Assembly: GCF_002891535.1 (NCBI RefSeq)
Contig: NZ_PDZR01000008.1
Location: 1-64,000, forward strand
Length of the DNA: 64,000 bases
Source of the DNA: Methylocella silvestris
Lineage (GTDB): Bacteria; Pseudomonadota; Alphaproteobacteria; Rhizobiales; Beijerinckiaceae
Reading direction: 5' to 3'
The notes below the pieces were generated by a model. That model saw only the letters and a program-made list of their open reading frames with translations, was not told where the DNA came from and searched no databases. Position numbers and translations under genes: made by a program. This document shows positions 48,618 through 56,985 of the stretch, one piece after another. Position 1 is the stretch's first letter, and the number at the start of each line of letters is the position of its first letter.

Positions 48618-49253
48618 TCAGCGCTTTTTTGAGACCACAGCCTGCTTTTCTGCCGCCGGCTGTTGCGCGAGACCGGCGAAAGCGAGCGCGTTGTTGCGGC
48701 CAAGCGTCAGAACCTGATCAGAAAGCGCTTTGTCGGCAATGACGCGGGAAAGCTGCAGGCTTCCCATCAATTGGGCGAAGATCCCATAGGCCAAAGCGAG
48801 GCGCTCTTCGGGAGATTTTTTTTCCGGCAGGCCTGTCGAAATCCGGGCGATGAGGCGCTGCAGCTCCTTGCCGAATGCGGTTCGCGTCGCTTTTGGACGG
48901 CGCGTCACCTCGGGCGCGAGGGCCGCCATGGCGCAGCCGGTCGCCGGCTTGTCGCGGTGCGGTGGGGATAGGTAGAAATCGATATAGGCGCGCAAATCGA
49001 GCGGCGAAGCAGGGACGGCGGTCGCGTCTTTCGCATAGACAGAGGAGGAGCTGAGCGCGAGAATTAGCGCTTCCTTGACCAGGGCTTCCTTCGAGGCGAA
49101 ATGGGCGTAGAAGCCGCCATGGGTCAGGCCCGCGTCGGCCATGAGCGAGGCGACGCCGACGCAGTCGACCCCCTCCGCGCGAAACCGCTGCGCGGCGATC
49201 TCCACGACGCGGCGATGCGTATCCGCCTTATGACCTTTCTCATATCTTGACAT
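48618..49253 (-). CDS. TetR family regulator
   Basis: A 211-residue regulator with an N-terminal helix-turn-helix (TRRVVEIAAQRFRAEG-like; VASLMADAGLTHGGFYAHFASKEALVKEAL). THGGFYAHF is the recognition helix of the LfrR/AcrR-like class whose C-terminal part carries YIDFYLSPPHRDKPATGCAMAAL, as in tetracyclin-repressor-like C-terminal domains. A palindrome lies 62 bp before its start and may be its own operator. The targets are unknown. Confidence 0.85.
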   Translation of the reverse strand: MSRYEKGHKADTHRRVVEIAAQRFRAEGVDCVGVASLMADAGLTHGGFYAHFASKEALVKEALILALSSSSVYAKDATAVPASPLDLRAYIDFYLSPPHRDKPATGCAMAALAPEVTRRPKATRTAFGKELQRLIARISTGLPEKKSPEERLALAYGIFAQLMGSLQLSRVIADKALSDQVLTLGRNNALAFAGLAQQPAAEKQAVVSKKR

Positions 49254-49314
49254 TCAATCCTCACAGCAAATTGGTTGCAGCGCAATATTCGAATCAAAAT
49301 TCACTACATAAGAT

Positions 49315-49329
49315 GATATTAATAATATC
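49315..49329. promoter_or_regulatory. AT-rich palindrome upstream of the TetR gene
   Basis: GATATTA and TAATATC flank a single central base, in an AT-rich stretch unlike the surroundings. It could be the operator for the adjacent regulator. Confidence 0.45.
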
Positions 49330-49522
49330 TGCATCGGCAAAGCGCAAACTCGTTCCGGCGCGCAAAAAAGCCGCCGTGCAAGAAATCAGGCGCAGAGGGT
49401 GTGCTTGGCCGCTTGTCATATGGTTGGCGCGGACGAATGACGCGGCGCAACCCGGCATGCGCATCCGCGGCGCCTCGAGCGGGCGGCGACGGGAGCAGGA
49501 GACGGAAGCGTTCGCGGCAGCT

Positions 49523-49813
49523 CTATTCGTCGTTTTCGCTGGTCAGATCCTCGACGTCGATCGAGCCGCCTTTTTGCGACCCGTTCTGCAAACGGACGCC
49601 CGGAGAACCCTCGCCGAGAAACGCGACGCCGGCCGCCTCAAGCGTGCGCTGAACCGCCGCGAGAGCCTCGGGACGCCCCGCGATCGCGCCGTCCCCGGCG
49701 GCTTCCATGGTCGCGATCGTCTCCTCGCCGACCTTCGCCAATCTGGCCAGCGTCGCCTGATCCATGCCGATCAGCGCCCGCGCGGCGGCAAGTTGATAGC
49801 CTGTGGTCAGCAT
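49523..49813 (-). CDS. Small helix-turn-helix (XRE-like) protein
   Basis: A 96-residue protein that starts MLTTGYQLAAARALIGMDQATLARLAKVGEETIATMEAAGDG, a Cro/XRE helix-turn-helix, followed by a short acidic tail (SIDVEDLTSENDE). It belongs to the alphaproteobacterial group that begins with GxQLRAARALLGwsQ and ends with a residue such as FLGEGSPGVRL. It probably binds DNA; its target is unknown. Confidence 0.75.
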   Translation of the reverse strand: MLTTGYQLAAARALIGMDQATLARLAKVGEETIATMEAAGDGAIAGRPEALAAVQRTLEAAGVAFLGEGSPGVRLQNGSQKGGSIDVEDLTSENDE

Positions 49814-50087
49814 TCTCTGCACCCGGACGTTAAATTTCTGATCAGATCATAACCGCAAGCAGGTCTGGCGCCACCCCCGCTTCGCGCAAGATGGCGTTAT
49901 TCCTGTTTGAATGCCGCCTCCGCGAAGGCTACGCGCAAGAAGGAAACGGCGGCGCGGCGCGTGCTGGCGAGGCCGTATTTCGGGATTATTACGTTCGGAT
50001 CTGTTGCATTTGCACAGATCCAGGACCGGTTACACGGATCAATAATGAAGAGGCGCCTCGGGCAAGCGCGACTGGAAAAATGGACTT
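49814..50087. other. Gap before the porin-like gene with no supported gene
   Basis: Short open frames are Arg/Ala-rich and without ribosome binding sites. The AT-rich part around 49990-50045 may hold the promoter of the HTH gene or a terminator for the outer-membrane gene. Confidence 0.35.
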
Positions 50088-51812
50088 CTAGAACCGCAGG
50101 CCGATTCCGGCGATCGGGCCGTGGAGGACGATATTGATGCCGCTCTGGCCAACGCCGCTGCCCTTCGCATAATCGACCTCGAGGGCGCGATAGCCGATCA
50201 TGCTCTGGCAATTGAAGCCGTAGAACTGGAAGTTGTGGACGTAGCCGCCAACCGTCTGCCAGCTGATCTTGCTGCCGACGCCGAAGCCGCCAATGTCGCC
50301 CTTGAGCTGGAATTCGTCGCCCGAGGCCAGTTCCTGGCGCAGGCGCAGGCCGACCAGCGGATCGACCCAGGCGAGTTCGCCGGAATCAGCGAGCGCCTGG
50401 CGTCCGATCTGGGTCAGCCCCAGCGCCGGGATGTTGGCCGCTCCGACAATGTCGAGCGACACGTTTGTGCGCATGTTCCAGTATCGCGCGCCGGCGATGG
50501 CGTCGATTGCGGTAGAGGAGCCTGACGGCCCGTCCCAGCGGAGAACCTCATAAGCGCCGCCGCCTTCGAGGATTGCTCTCGCGTTGAATTTTAGATGCCC
50601 GGTCCCGTCGGCGGCAAGAGTGAGGCCGGTCACCGGCGTGCGCTGGGCGAGGATTGAACCCGAGGCGCGCACCTGCGCCCAGACATAATCGGCAAAGATG
50701 GAGAGCGGGCCGTTGCGCGCCTCGATATGGGCGGCGGCCTCGAGCGGTGGCGAGCTGGATTTGGTCAAAAGATCGGGGAAGCTGACATTGGCGCCGATCT
50801 GCTCGCCATGCGCGGTGGTCGTGCCGTTGAGCGAGAGCGCCCACAAATAGGGCATCACCGTCACATGCCAGTCGGCGAAGGCCGGCGGCGTCAGCGCGAC
50901 GAATTGCGGCGCGGGAAGCGTTGGCGCGGCGCCGGACGCTGTGGGCGCGCTGCCGACGAAGCGATAATTGAGGCCGCCGCGGATCATGACGCCCTGAAAG
51001 CGGGTCGAAGTCGAGATCCCCGTGCCAACCACGCCGTCGCCGATCAGCGCGCTATGGATCAATGGAACGCCGCTCGTGTTGGCGGAGCCGAGATTGTAGT
51101 AGAGCGCTTCGAATTTGGCTGACATCGCGTCGGTCAGCGCCATCTCGCCGCCGCCGCCGATGGTCCAGCCGAAGCGGTTGCTAAAAAAGTCGCTCTGCGC
51201 CGCCGCTGACGGAAACACCGACGGGTTGAACGACTGTCTGACTGTCGTCGCTGTCGAAAGGCCGCCATAGGCGAGACCGCCAGTGACATAGGCCATGATC
51301 GTCGGCGTGACGGCGTAACCGAGGCGCCCGCGCACGGTGCCGAGATATTCCAGCGTGCGGTTGACGCTGACGCTGGTGGCTACGTTGAAGGGCGGGACGG
51401 CAGCCGGCGTCACCGTGGTAAAGCCGCCGCCGCCGCGCACGCCGCCGGCGGCGATGTCCGTCTCGACGCCGGCGATCCAGCGATCGCCGAACTGCCAGTT
51501 GTAGCCAAGCTGGCCGCCCGACATGAAACCATTGAGACGCGCGCCGACCGCGCCTGTCGCTCCGGCCGCGGCAGCCGCGCCCCAAAGGTGCGGAATGACC
51601 GCCGACGAATCGCCAAGATCGACGGCTGATGTGTTGAACGAGGTGCTGGCAGGAACGGCGTAACCGAAATTAAAGCCGATATAGAGGCCGCTCCAGGTAA
51701 AGACCGGCGGCGGCGGAGCGAGATCGGCGGCGAAAGCCGGCGCTGCGAGGCAGGCGCAGCCGGCGGCCAATAGCGCTCGCGCGTTGTGAAACTTGGCGCT
51801 TAGGGAAATCAC
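50088..51812 (-). CDS. Outer-membrane protein with two beta-barrel regions
   Basis: A 574-residue exported protein. From GTG 51812 (after AAGGAAACG) it has a signal peptide ([21 protein letters not shown]), then an OmpA/Omp25-like 8-strand barrel (FTWSGLYIGFNFGYAVPAS ... MIRGGLNYRF, ending in Phe), a Pro/Ala linker, and a second barrel-like part beginning WHVTVMPYLWALSLNG and ending GIGLRF, with the C-terminal Phe used for outer-membrane insertion. The first half alone has the length of a complete Rhizobiales Omp25/RopB protein, so this looks like a fusion of two porin-type domains. No ATG lies at the signal-peptide start, so a GTG start is needed. Confidence 0.8.
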   Translation of the reverse strand: MISLSAKFHNARALLAAGCACLAAPAFAADLAPPPPVFTWSGLYIGFNFGYAVPASTSFNTSAVDLGDSSAVIPHLWGAAAAAGATGAVGARLNGFMSGGQLGYNWQFGDRWIAGVETDIAAGGVRGGGGFTTVTPAAVPPFNVATSVSVNRTLEYLGTVRGRLGYAVTPTIMAYVTGGLAYGGLSTATTVRQSFNPSVFPSAAAQSDFFSNRFGWTIGGGGEMALTDAMSAKFEALYYNLGSANTSGVPLIHSALIGDGVVGTGISTSTRFQGVMIRGGLNYRFVGSAPTASGAAPTLPAPQFVALTPPAFADWHVTVMPYLWALSLNGTTTAHGEQIGANVSFPDLLTKSSSPPLEAAAHIEARNGPLSIFADYVWAQVRASGSILAQRTPVTGLTLAADGTGHLKFNARAILEGGGAYEVLRWDGPSGSSTAIDAIAGARYWNMRTNVSLDIVGAANIPALGLTQIGRQALADSGELAWVDPLVGLRLRQELASGDEFQLKGDIGGFGVGSKISWQTVGGYVHNFQFYGFNCQSMIGYRALEVDYAKGSGVGQSGINIVLHGPIAGIGLRF

Positions 51813-52317
51813 GTGGCGTTTCCTTATCCCGATCGGCCTGATCAAGTGTCCGCCGATTTGGCAATTATCGTGTCTTGGCGCCGCGACGTCATGCGTCAGG
51901 CGCGAAAGAGGCCGGATTAATCGTTGACGTGCCTTATCCGCAACAGGATGGCGGTCGCGTCGCTTTTGCTCTCCGCAAATCAGGCTTGCGGGATGGCGCA
52001 TCGGAGCTTCAGGCGTCATCGCTGGTCGCGCCAGGAGGCTTTCGACAGGGCGATGGGAGCCGGCATGGACGAAGCGAAACTCCTTTCCTTTCCGCCCATC
52101 CGGTCGGCCGGTTGCGCAGCAAGGCCCGAACTCCGCCGGCGGCGCGTTTGCATTCAGGCCAGCCCGCGCTCGCCCCCAGGCTTCAATCGGCCCCGGGGCG
52201 CTGGCTTGGCGGGGACAGCTGCTTATGTTGCGCTGCGTCATAATTTTGCGATAAGATTTCGTCTATGAAGAGGAGAAGCGGCGCTGCGGCGTCGCGCACT
52301 TTCTCATAGAGGCGTCT
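51813..52317. other. 505-bp divergent intergenic region
   Basis: It separates the leftward outer-membrane gene from the rightward fabI. Two plus-strand frames are open (51875-52243, 51924-52268) but are Arg/Gly/Ser-rich, lack ribosome binding sites and look like chance. Promoters for both genes are expected here. Confidence 0.4.
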
Positions 52318-53145
52318 GTGTCAGAGCCTTCCCCCAGCCACGATTGCCCGCCGCCGATCTGGGATCCTGCCACGCGCATCGGCGACATGCTGCGCGGGCG
52401 CAAGGGGCTGATCGTTGGCGTCGCCAATGCAGAGAGCATCGCCTATGGCTGCGCCACCGCCCTGCGCCAGCTCGGGGCTGATATCGCCGTTACCTATCTC
52501 AATGAAAAGGCCGAACATTTTGTCCGGCCGCTGGCGGAGGGGATCGGCGCGGAGCTTATCCTGCCGCTTGACGTCGAGGCGCCCGGGCAGATGGAGGCGG
52601 CGTTCGAGCAGGTCAATGGCAAATGGGGCCGCCTCGACTTCCTTATTCATTCGATCGCCTTCGCCCCGCGCGAGGATCTGCACGGCCGCGTCGTCGACTG
52701 CTCGCTCGCGGGCTTCCAGCAGGCGATGACGGTGTCCTGTCATTCCTTCATCGCCATGGCTAAGCTCGCCGAGCCCCTGATGACGGACGGCGGCGCGCTG
52801 CTGACGATGACCTATCACGGCGCCGACAAGGTCGTTCATAATTACAATATGATGGGACCGGTCAAGGCGGCGCTCGAGGCCAGCGTGCGCTATCTGGCCG
52901 CCGAACTCGGTCCGCAGCGCATCCGCGTCTTTGCGGTTTCGCCCGGACCGCTGCGGACGCGCGCCTCGAGCGGGATCGCCGAATTCAAGGGCTTGATCGA
53001 CGACGCCATCGAGCGCGCCCCGAGCCGAAGGATCGTCGATATCGCCGAGGTCGGACGCGTCGTCGCCTTTCTTGTGAGCGGCGCTTCCTCGGGCATGACC
53101 GGCGACACCATCTATGTTGATGCGGGCCTCAATATCGTCGCCTGA
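52318..53145 (+). CDS. fabI: Enoyl-[acyl-carrier-protein] reductase FabI-like
   Basis: A 275-residue short-chain dehydrogenase of the FabI class that reduces enoyl-ACP with NADH in fatty-acid synthesis. The nucleotide motif GLIVGVANAESIAYGCATALR, the active-site Tyr-x6-Lys in TYHGADKVVHNYNMMGPVKAALE and the C-terminal GDTIYVDAGLNIVA are typical. It starts at GTG 52318. A DUF3141 gene, an acyl-phosphate transferase and ackA follow closely, a neighbourhood seen in several alphaproteobacteria, so this copy may serve a pathway separate from bulk lipid synthesis. Confidence 0.88.
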   Translation: MSEPSPSHDCPPPIWDPATRIGDMLRGRKGLIVGVANAESIAYGCATALRQLGADIAVTYLNEKAEHFVRPLAEGIGAELILPLDVEAPGQMEAAFEQVNGKWGRLDFLIHSIAFAPREDLHGRVVDCSLAGFQQAMTVSCHSFIAMAKLAEPLMTDGGALLTMTYHGADKVVHNYNMMGPVKAALEASVRYLAAELGPQRIRVFAVSPGPLRTRASSGIAEFKGLIDDAIERAPSRRIVDIAEVGRVVAFLVSGASSGMTGDTIYVDAGLNIVA

Positions 53146-53197
53146 GTTTCGGCCTGCCGCCGCGCCCATATCCGATGCAATGATTAAGGACCGTCCG

Positions 53198-55576
53198 ATG
53201 AAGCCTATAGCGCAATCCGCCGCGACGCTGGAGCGTCTCGGCCTCGCCCAGAAAAGCGAAAGCCTGAGCCGCCGCCTGAGTGATGTCACGGCGCTGTCGC
53301 AATCGCTGCAAAAGCTGCGCTCCGGCCATTTCGCACGCATCGGGACGACGCAAGGGCAGGCGCGCAAGGAAAACGCGGCCAAACTGCGCGAGATCTGGTC
53401 GCAACGCCGCGACGGCGCCAAGCTGTTGCGCGCCTGGAACGAATATGCGGTCGATTTCGCGCAACGATCCGTGTTGTTTCTCGACATCATGCGCGATGTC
53501 GGCAATGCGTTCAACGAGCAGATGGCGGGCGAGCGCACGCCCGTGCTCGTCTATGATTATGAAATGGCGCTCGACGGCCGCCAGATGAGCCGGCCGGTGA
53601 ATTATGCGCTCGTCCGCATCATTCCGCCGCAGGGAACGCCGGTCGATCCGATGCGCCGGCCCTTCATGATCATCGACCCGCGCGCCGGACACGGCCCCGG
53701 CATCGGCGGCTTCAAGCTCGACAGCGAAGTCGGCGTCGCCCTCGCGCACGGTCACGCCGTCTATTTCGTGATTTTCTTTCCTGATCCAGAGCCCGGCCAG
53801 ACTCTCGCCGATGTTTGCGCCGCCGAAGGCCTGTTCGTGCGGGAAGTATCGCGGCGTCATCCTGGCGCCGACAAGCCGGCGATTCTCGGCAATTGTCAGG
53901 GCGGCTGGGCCGCCGCGCTCGTCGCCGCCTCGAACCCCTATGTCACCGGTCCGATCGTGCTCAATGGCGCGCCGCTCAGCTATTGGGCCGGCGAACGCGG
54001 TAAAAATCCGCTCCGCTACAAGGGCGGGCTCAAGGGCGGCGCCATGCCGGTTCTGCTTTTGTCGGATCTTGGCAATGGCCGTTTCGACGGCGCCAATCTC
54101 GTCCTCAACTTCGAATCGATGAATCCCGGCAATACATGGTGGACCAAATATTACAACGTCTTCGCGAATGTCGACAGCGAGGGGCCTCGCTTCAAGGCGT
54201 TCGAGAAATGGTGGTCGTCATTTTATGACATGAACGAAGCGGAAATTCGCTGGATCGTCGAAAATCTCTTCATCGGCGACAAACTGGAGCGCGGCGACGC
54301 TGTGCTCGGCGGCCGTGGCGCGGTGGATTTGCGGCAGATCAAATCGCCGATCATCATCTTCGCGAGCAAGGGCGACGACATCACGCCGCCGCCTCAGGCG
54401 CTCGCCTGGATCGCCAAAGTCTATGGCGACGAACGCGAGATACGAGCGCGCGGACAGAAGATTCTCTACATCGTGCATGAGGATATCGGTCATCTCGGCA
54501 TCTTCGTTTCCGCCAAGGTGGCGCTGAAGGAGCACGACCGCATCGTCTCGACCCTCGATGCGATCGAGGCGCTGGCGCCGGGCCTCTATGAAATGCAGAT
54601 CGAAAAGCTCGTCTCGGACGCTTCCGAGCCAAGCTATCTCGTCGGTTTCGAGGAGCGCACCCTCGCCGATCTCGACGCCTATGACGATGGCGACGAGGAT
54701 CAGGCTTTCGCCGCGGTCGCGCGGATCTCCGAATTCGGCGTCGATCTTTACGAAATGCTGCTTCGGCCCACCATCCAGGCCCTGGCGACGCCGGCCTCGG
54801 CGCAGATGATGGCGCGGGCGCATCCGCTGCGCGCTCGCCGCGCCATTCTGTCGGACCGAAATCCCGTCATGCCGCTTGTTGCGCCGCTCGCCGCCGCGGC
54901 GCGGCAGGCGCGCAAACCCGTTGCAGCCGACAACCCCTTCTTCGCCACCGAAAAATTGACCGCGGCGATGATCGAACAATCGATGAATTTCTGGAGCGAT
55001 CTGCGCGGCGCGTTCGACGAACTCGCCTTCTTCGCGATTTATTCCAATCCGCTGCTGTCCCGCCTGACGGACCGCGACCGCTCGCCGGCCGCGAGCGATC
55101 CGGCCGATAGTCTGCGCGAACTGCCGCTTGTGCGCGAAGCGCTGACGAATCTCTCGCGCGGCGGCTTTGCCGAGGCGGTCATCCGCATGCTGATCCTGCT
55201 CGCGCGTTCGCGCGGGGAGGTGCGCCAGACCCGCCTCGAACGCTCCAACGCCACGCTGCAGAATGCCGAGCCGTTCAAGAGCCTTGGCGAGAGCGAGCGC
55301 ACGCGGATCATCCATGAGCAAACGCTGATTATCGACTTCGAGCCGGAGGCGGCTTTGGCGACCTTGCCCGATCTTCTGCCTTATGAAGCCGATCGCCGGC
55401 GCGCGCTCGATCTCGTCAAGGACATCGTTGGCGAGGTCAGGGAAATGAGCGAACCGACCGTCGCCATGTATGCGCGGCTGCGCCAGCAGCTGGGCGCGCC
55501 CGACGACGGCGCCCGGGTGAGAAGCGATTTGACGCCATTGTTCCGCCAGCGTGACACGATCGAGGCGCTGCAATGA
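53198..55576 (+). CDS. DUF3141 / PhaC-like alpha/beta-hydrolase protein
   Basis: A 792-residue cytosolic protein of the DUF3141 family, which has a PHA-synthase-like hydrolase core. The nucleophile is a Cys in ILGNCQGGWAAALVAA (Cys233), as in PhaC, and the other triad members are visible: Asp in FASKGDDITPPPQ and His in VHEDIGHLGIF. An N-terminal helical region precedes the core, and a long helical C-terminal domain follows. AAGGA lies eight bases before ATG 53198; earlier starts overlap fabI. It may act on acyl groups from polyhydroxyalkanoates. Its stop overlaps the next gene by 4 bp. Confidence 0.85.
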   Translation: MKPIAQSAATLERLGLAQKSESLSRRLSDVTALSQSLQKLRSGHFARIGTTQGQARKENAAKLREIWSQRRDGAKLLRAWNEYAVDFAQRSVLFLDIMRDVGNAFNEQMAGERTPVLVYDYEMALDGRQMSRPVNYALVRIIPPQGTPVDPMRRPFMIIDPRAGHGPGIGGFKLDSEVGVALAHGHAVYFVIFFPDPEPGQTLADVCAAEGLFVREVSRRHPGADKPAILGNCQGGWAAALVAASNPYVTGPIVLNGAPLSYWAGERGKNPLRYKGGLKGGAMPVLLLSDLGNGRFDGANLVLNFESMNPGNTWWTKYYNVFANVDSEGPRFKAFEKWWSSFYDMNEAEIRWIVENLFIGDKLERGDAVLGGRGAVDLRQIKSPIIIFASKGDDITPPPQALAWIAKVYGDEREIRARGQKILYIVHEDIGHLGIFVSAKVALKEHDRIVSTLDAIEALAPGLYEMQIEKLVSDASEPSYLVGFEERTLADLDAYDDGDEDQAFAAVARISEFGVDLYEMLLRPTIQALATPASAQMMARAHPLRARRAILSDRNPVMPLVAPLAAAARQARKPVAADNPFFATEKLTAAMIEQSMNFWSDLRGAFDELAFFAIYSNPLLSRLTDRDRSPAASDPADSLRELPLVREALTNLSRGGFAEAVIRMLILLARSRGEVRQTRLERSNATLQNAEPFKSLGESERTRIIHEQTLIIDFEPEAALATLPDLLPYEADRRRALDLVKDIVGEVREMSEPTVAMYARLRQQLGAPDDGARVRSDLTPLFRQRDTIEALQ

Positions 55577-56985
55577 CCTATTCGAACCGGCTTTACGCGG
55601 AGCTTGCGGCCGGCGACGAGGCGACGATCACGCGCATCGTCACGCCGGACGATCTTTATGTGTTCGCGCATGTGAGCGGCAATCTCAACCCGCTCAATTT
55701 GCCGCCGGCGCCGGGCGAGTGCGCCCCCGCCGACCCGCCGGCGGCTCCCTCGATGTGGGTCGCCTCGCTGTTTTCCGCCGTTCTCGGCAATCTGCTGCCA
55801 GGGCCTGGCACGATCTATGAGACGCAGAACCTGCGTTTCCATGCCAGAGCCCGGGTCGGCGACAAGCTGACGATATCGGTGCGGGTCGAGGCGCTGCGGC
55901 CGCCGGCGACCGTTGTGCTGGCGACGAAGGTCGAGCGGGCCGGAGAACTCATTGTCGACGGGACGGCCGAGGTCCGCGCGCCTGAGACCAAGGAAACATT
56001 CGAGCTCGTCGAACTGCCGGAATTGCGGGTCGAGCGCCATCGGCACGTGCAGCGTCTACTGGCGGCCTGCGCCAATCTGCCGGCGATGCCGACGGCGGTT
56101 GTTGCGCCCGAGGAAGAGAACGCGCTGCTCGGCGCGCTCGCCGGCGGAAGGGATCATTTGATCGTCCCGATCCTGATCGGCGATGAGGCGAAGATCCGGG
56201 CGCTGGCGCTAAGCCTTGGCGCCGATCTGACCGGCGTCGAGATCGAGAATCTGCCGAGCCATGACGCGGCGGCGGCGCGCGCCGTCGAACTCGTCCATCT
56301 GGGCAAGGCGAAAGCCGTGATGAAGGGACATCTGCACAGCGATGAATTGCTGCGCCATGTCGTGAAGTCGCAGGGCGGGCTTCGCACCGGACGGCGCATC
56401 AGCCATGTTTTCGTCATGGATGCGCCGACCCTGTCGCAGCTGATCCTAGTTACCGACGCAGCGATCAACATCGCCCCGACGCTCGAGGAAAAAGTCGACA
56501 TCGTGCAAAATGCGATCGACCTTGGCCTCGCGCTTGGCCTCCAGAAGCCGAAGGTTGGCATTCTGTCGGCCGTCGAACTGGTCAACCCCAAAATTCAATC
56601 GACGCTCGATGCGGCGGCGCTCTCGAAAATGAGCGAACGCGGACAGATCACCGGCGGCGTGGTCGACGGGCCGCTCGCCATGGACAACGCCATCAGCGTT
56701 TCCGCCGCGCGGACCAAGGGGCTGACCTCGCTGGTCGCCGGGCGCGCCGACATTCTCGTCGCGCCCAACCTCGAATCGGGCAACATCCTCGCCAAGGAGC
56801 TGACCTATGCCGCGCAGGCCGAGGGCGCCGGGTTGGTGATCGGCGCCAAAGTTCCCGTGCTGCTCACGAGCCGGGCCGACGACGAGGCTTCGCGGCTGTT
56901 TTCCTGCGCCGTCGCCATGCTCTACGCGCATTGGCTCGAGACCGGCAAGAGCGCGGTCGCGCCGGACGCGGAGGGCGGCAGATGA
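55573..56985 (+). CDS. Fusion of MaoC-like domain and phosphate acetyl/butyryltransferase
   Basis: A 470-residue protein in two parts. Residues about 15-150 are a hot-dog/MaoC-like domain (FAHVSGNLNPLN, then LPGPGTIYETQNLRFHARARVGDKLTISV). The usual catalytic pattern DxNPxHxD is replaced by GNLNPLNLP, so hydratase activity is doubtful. Residues about 160-465 are a phosphotransacetylase/phosphotransbutyrylase (PILIGDEAKI; VMKGHLHSDELLRHVV; TDAAINIAPTLEEKVDIVQNAI; PNLESGNILAKELTYAA). It makes acyl-phosphate from acyl-CoA, the substrate of the acetate kinase downstream. The start overlaps DUF3141 and the stop overlaps ackA, both by four bases. Confidence 0.88.
   Translation: MTYSNRLYAELAAGDEATITRIVTPDDLYVFAHVSGNLNPLNLPPAPGECAPADPPAAPSMWVASLFSAVLGNLLPGPGTIYETQNLRFHARARVGDKLTISVRVEALRPPATVVLATKVERAGELIVDGTAEVRAPETKETFELVELPELRVERHRHVQRLLAACANLPAMPTAVVAPEEENALLGALAGGRDHLIVPILIGDEAKIRALALSLGADLTGVEIENLPSHDAAAARAVELVHLGKAKAVMKGHLHSDELLRHVVKSQGGLRTGRRISHVFVMDAPTLSQLILVTDAAINIAPTLEEKVDIVQNAIDLGLALGLQKPKVGILSAVELVNPKIQSTLDAAALSKMSERGQITGGVVDGPLAMDNAISVSAARTKGLTSLVAGRADILVAPNLESGNILAKELTYAAQAEGAGLVIGAKVPVLLTSRADDEASRLFSCAVAMLYAHWLETGKSAVAPDAEGGR

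Noticed and set aside
51875-52268. Two plus-strand ORFs in the gap before fabI
   Set aside because: No ribosome binding site, low-complexity composition and overlapping frames; more likely promoter sequence.
54218-55573. 451-residue frame antisense to the DUF3141 gene
   Set aside because: Shadow with an Arg/Gln-rich composition; the plus-strand gene has a catalytic triad and coupled neighbours.
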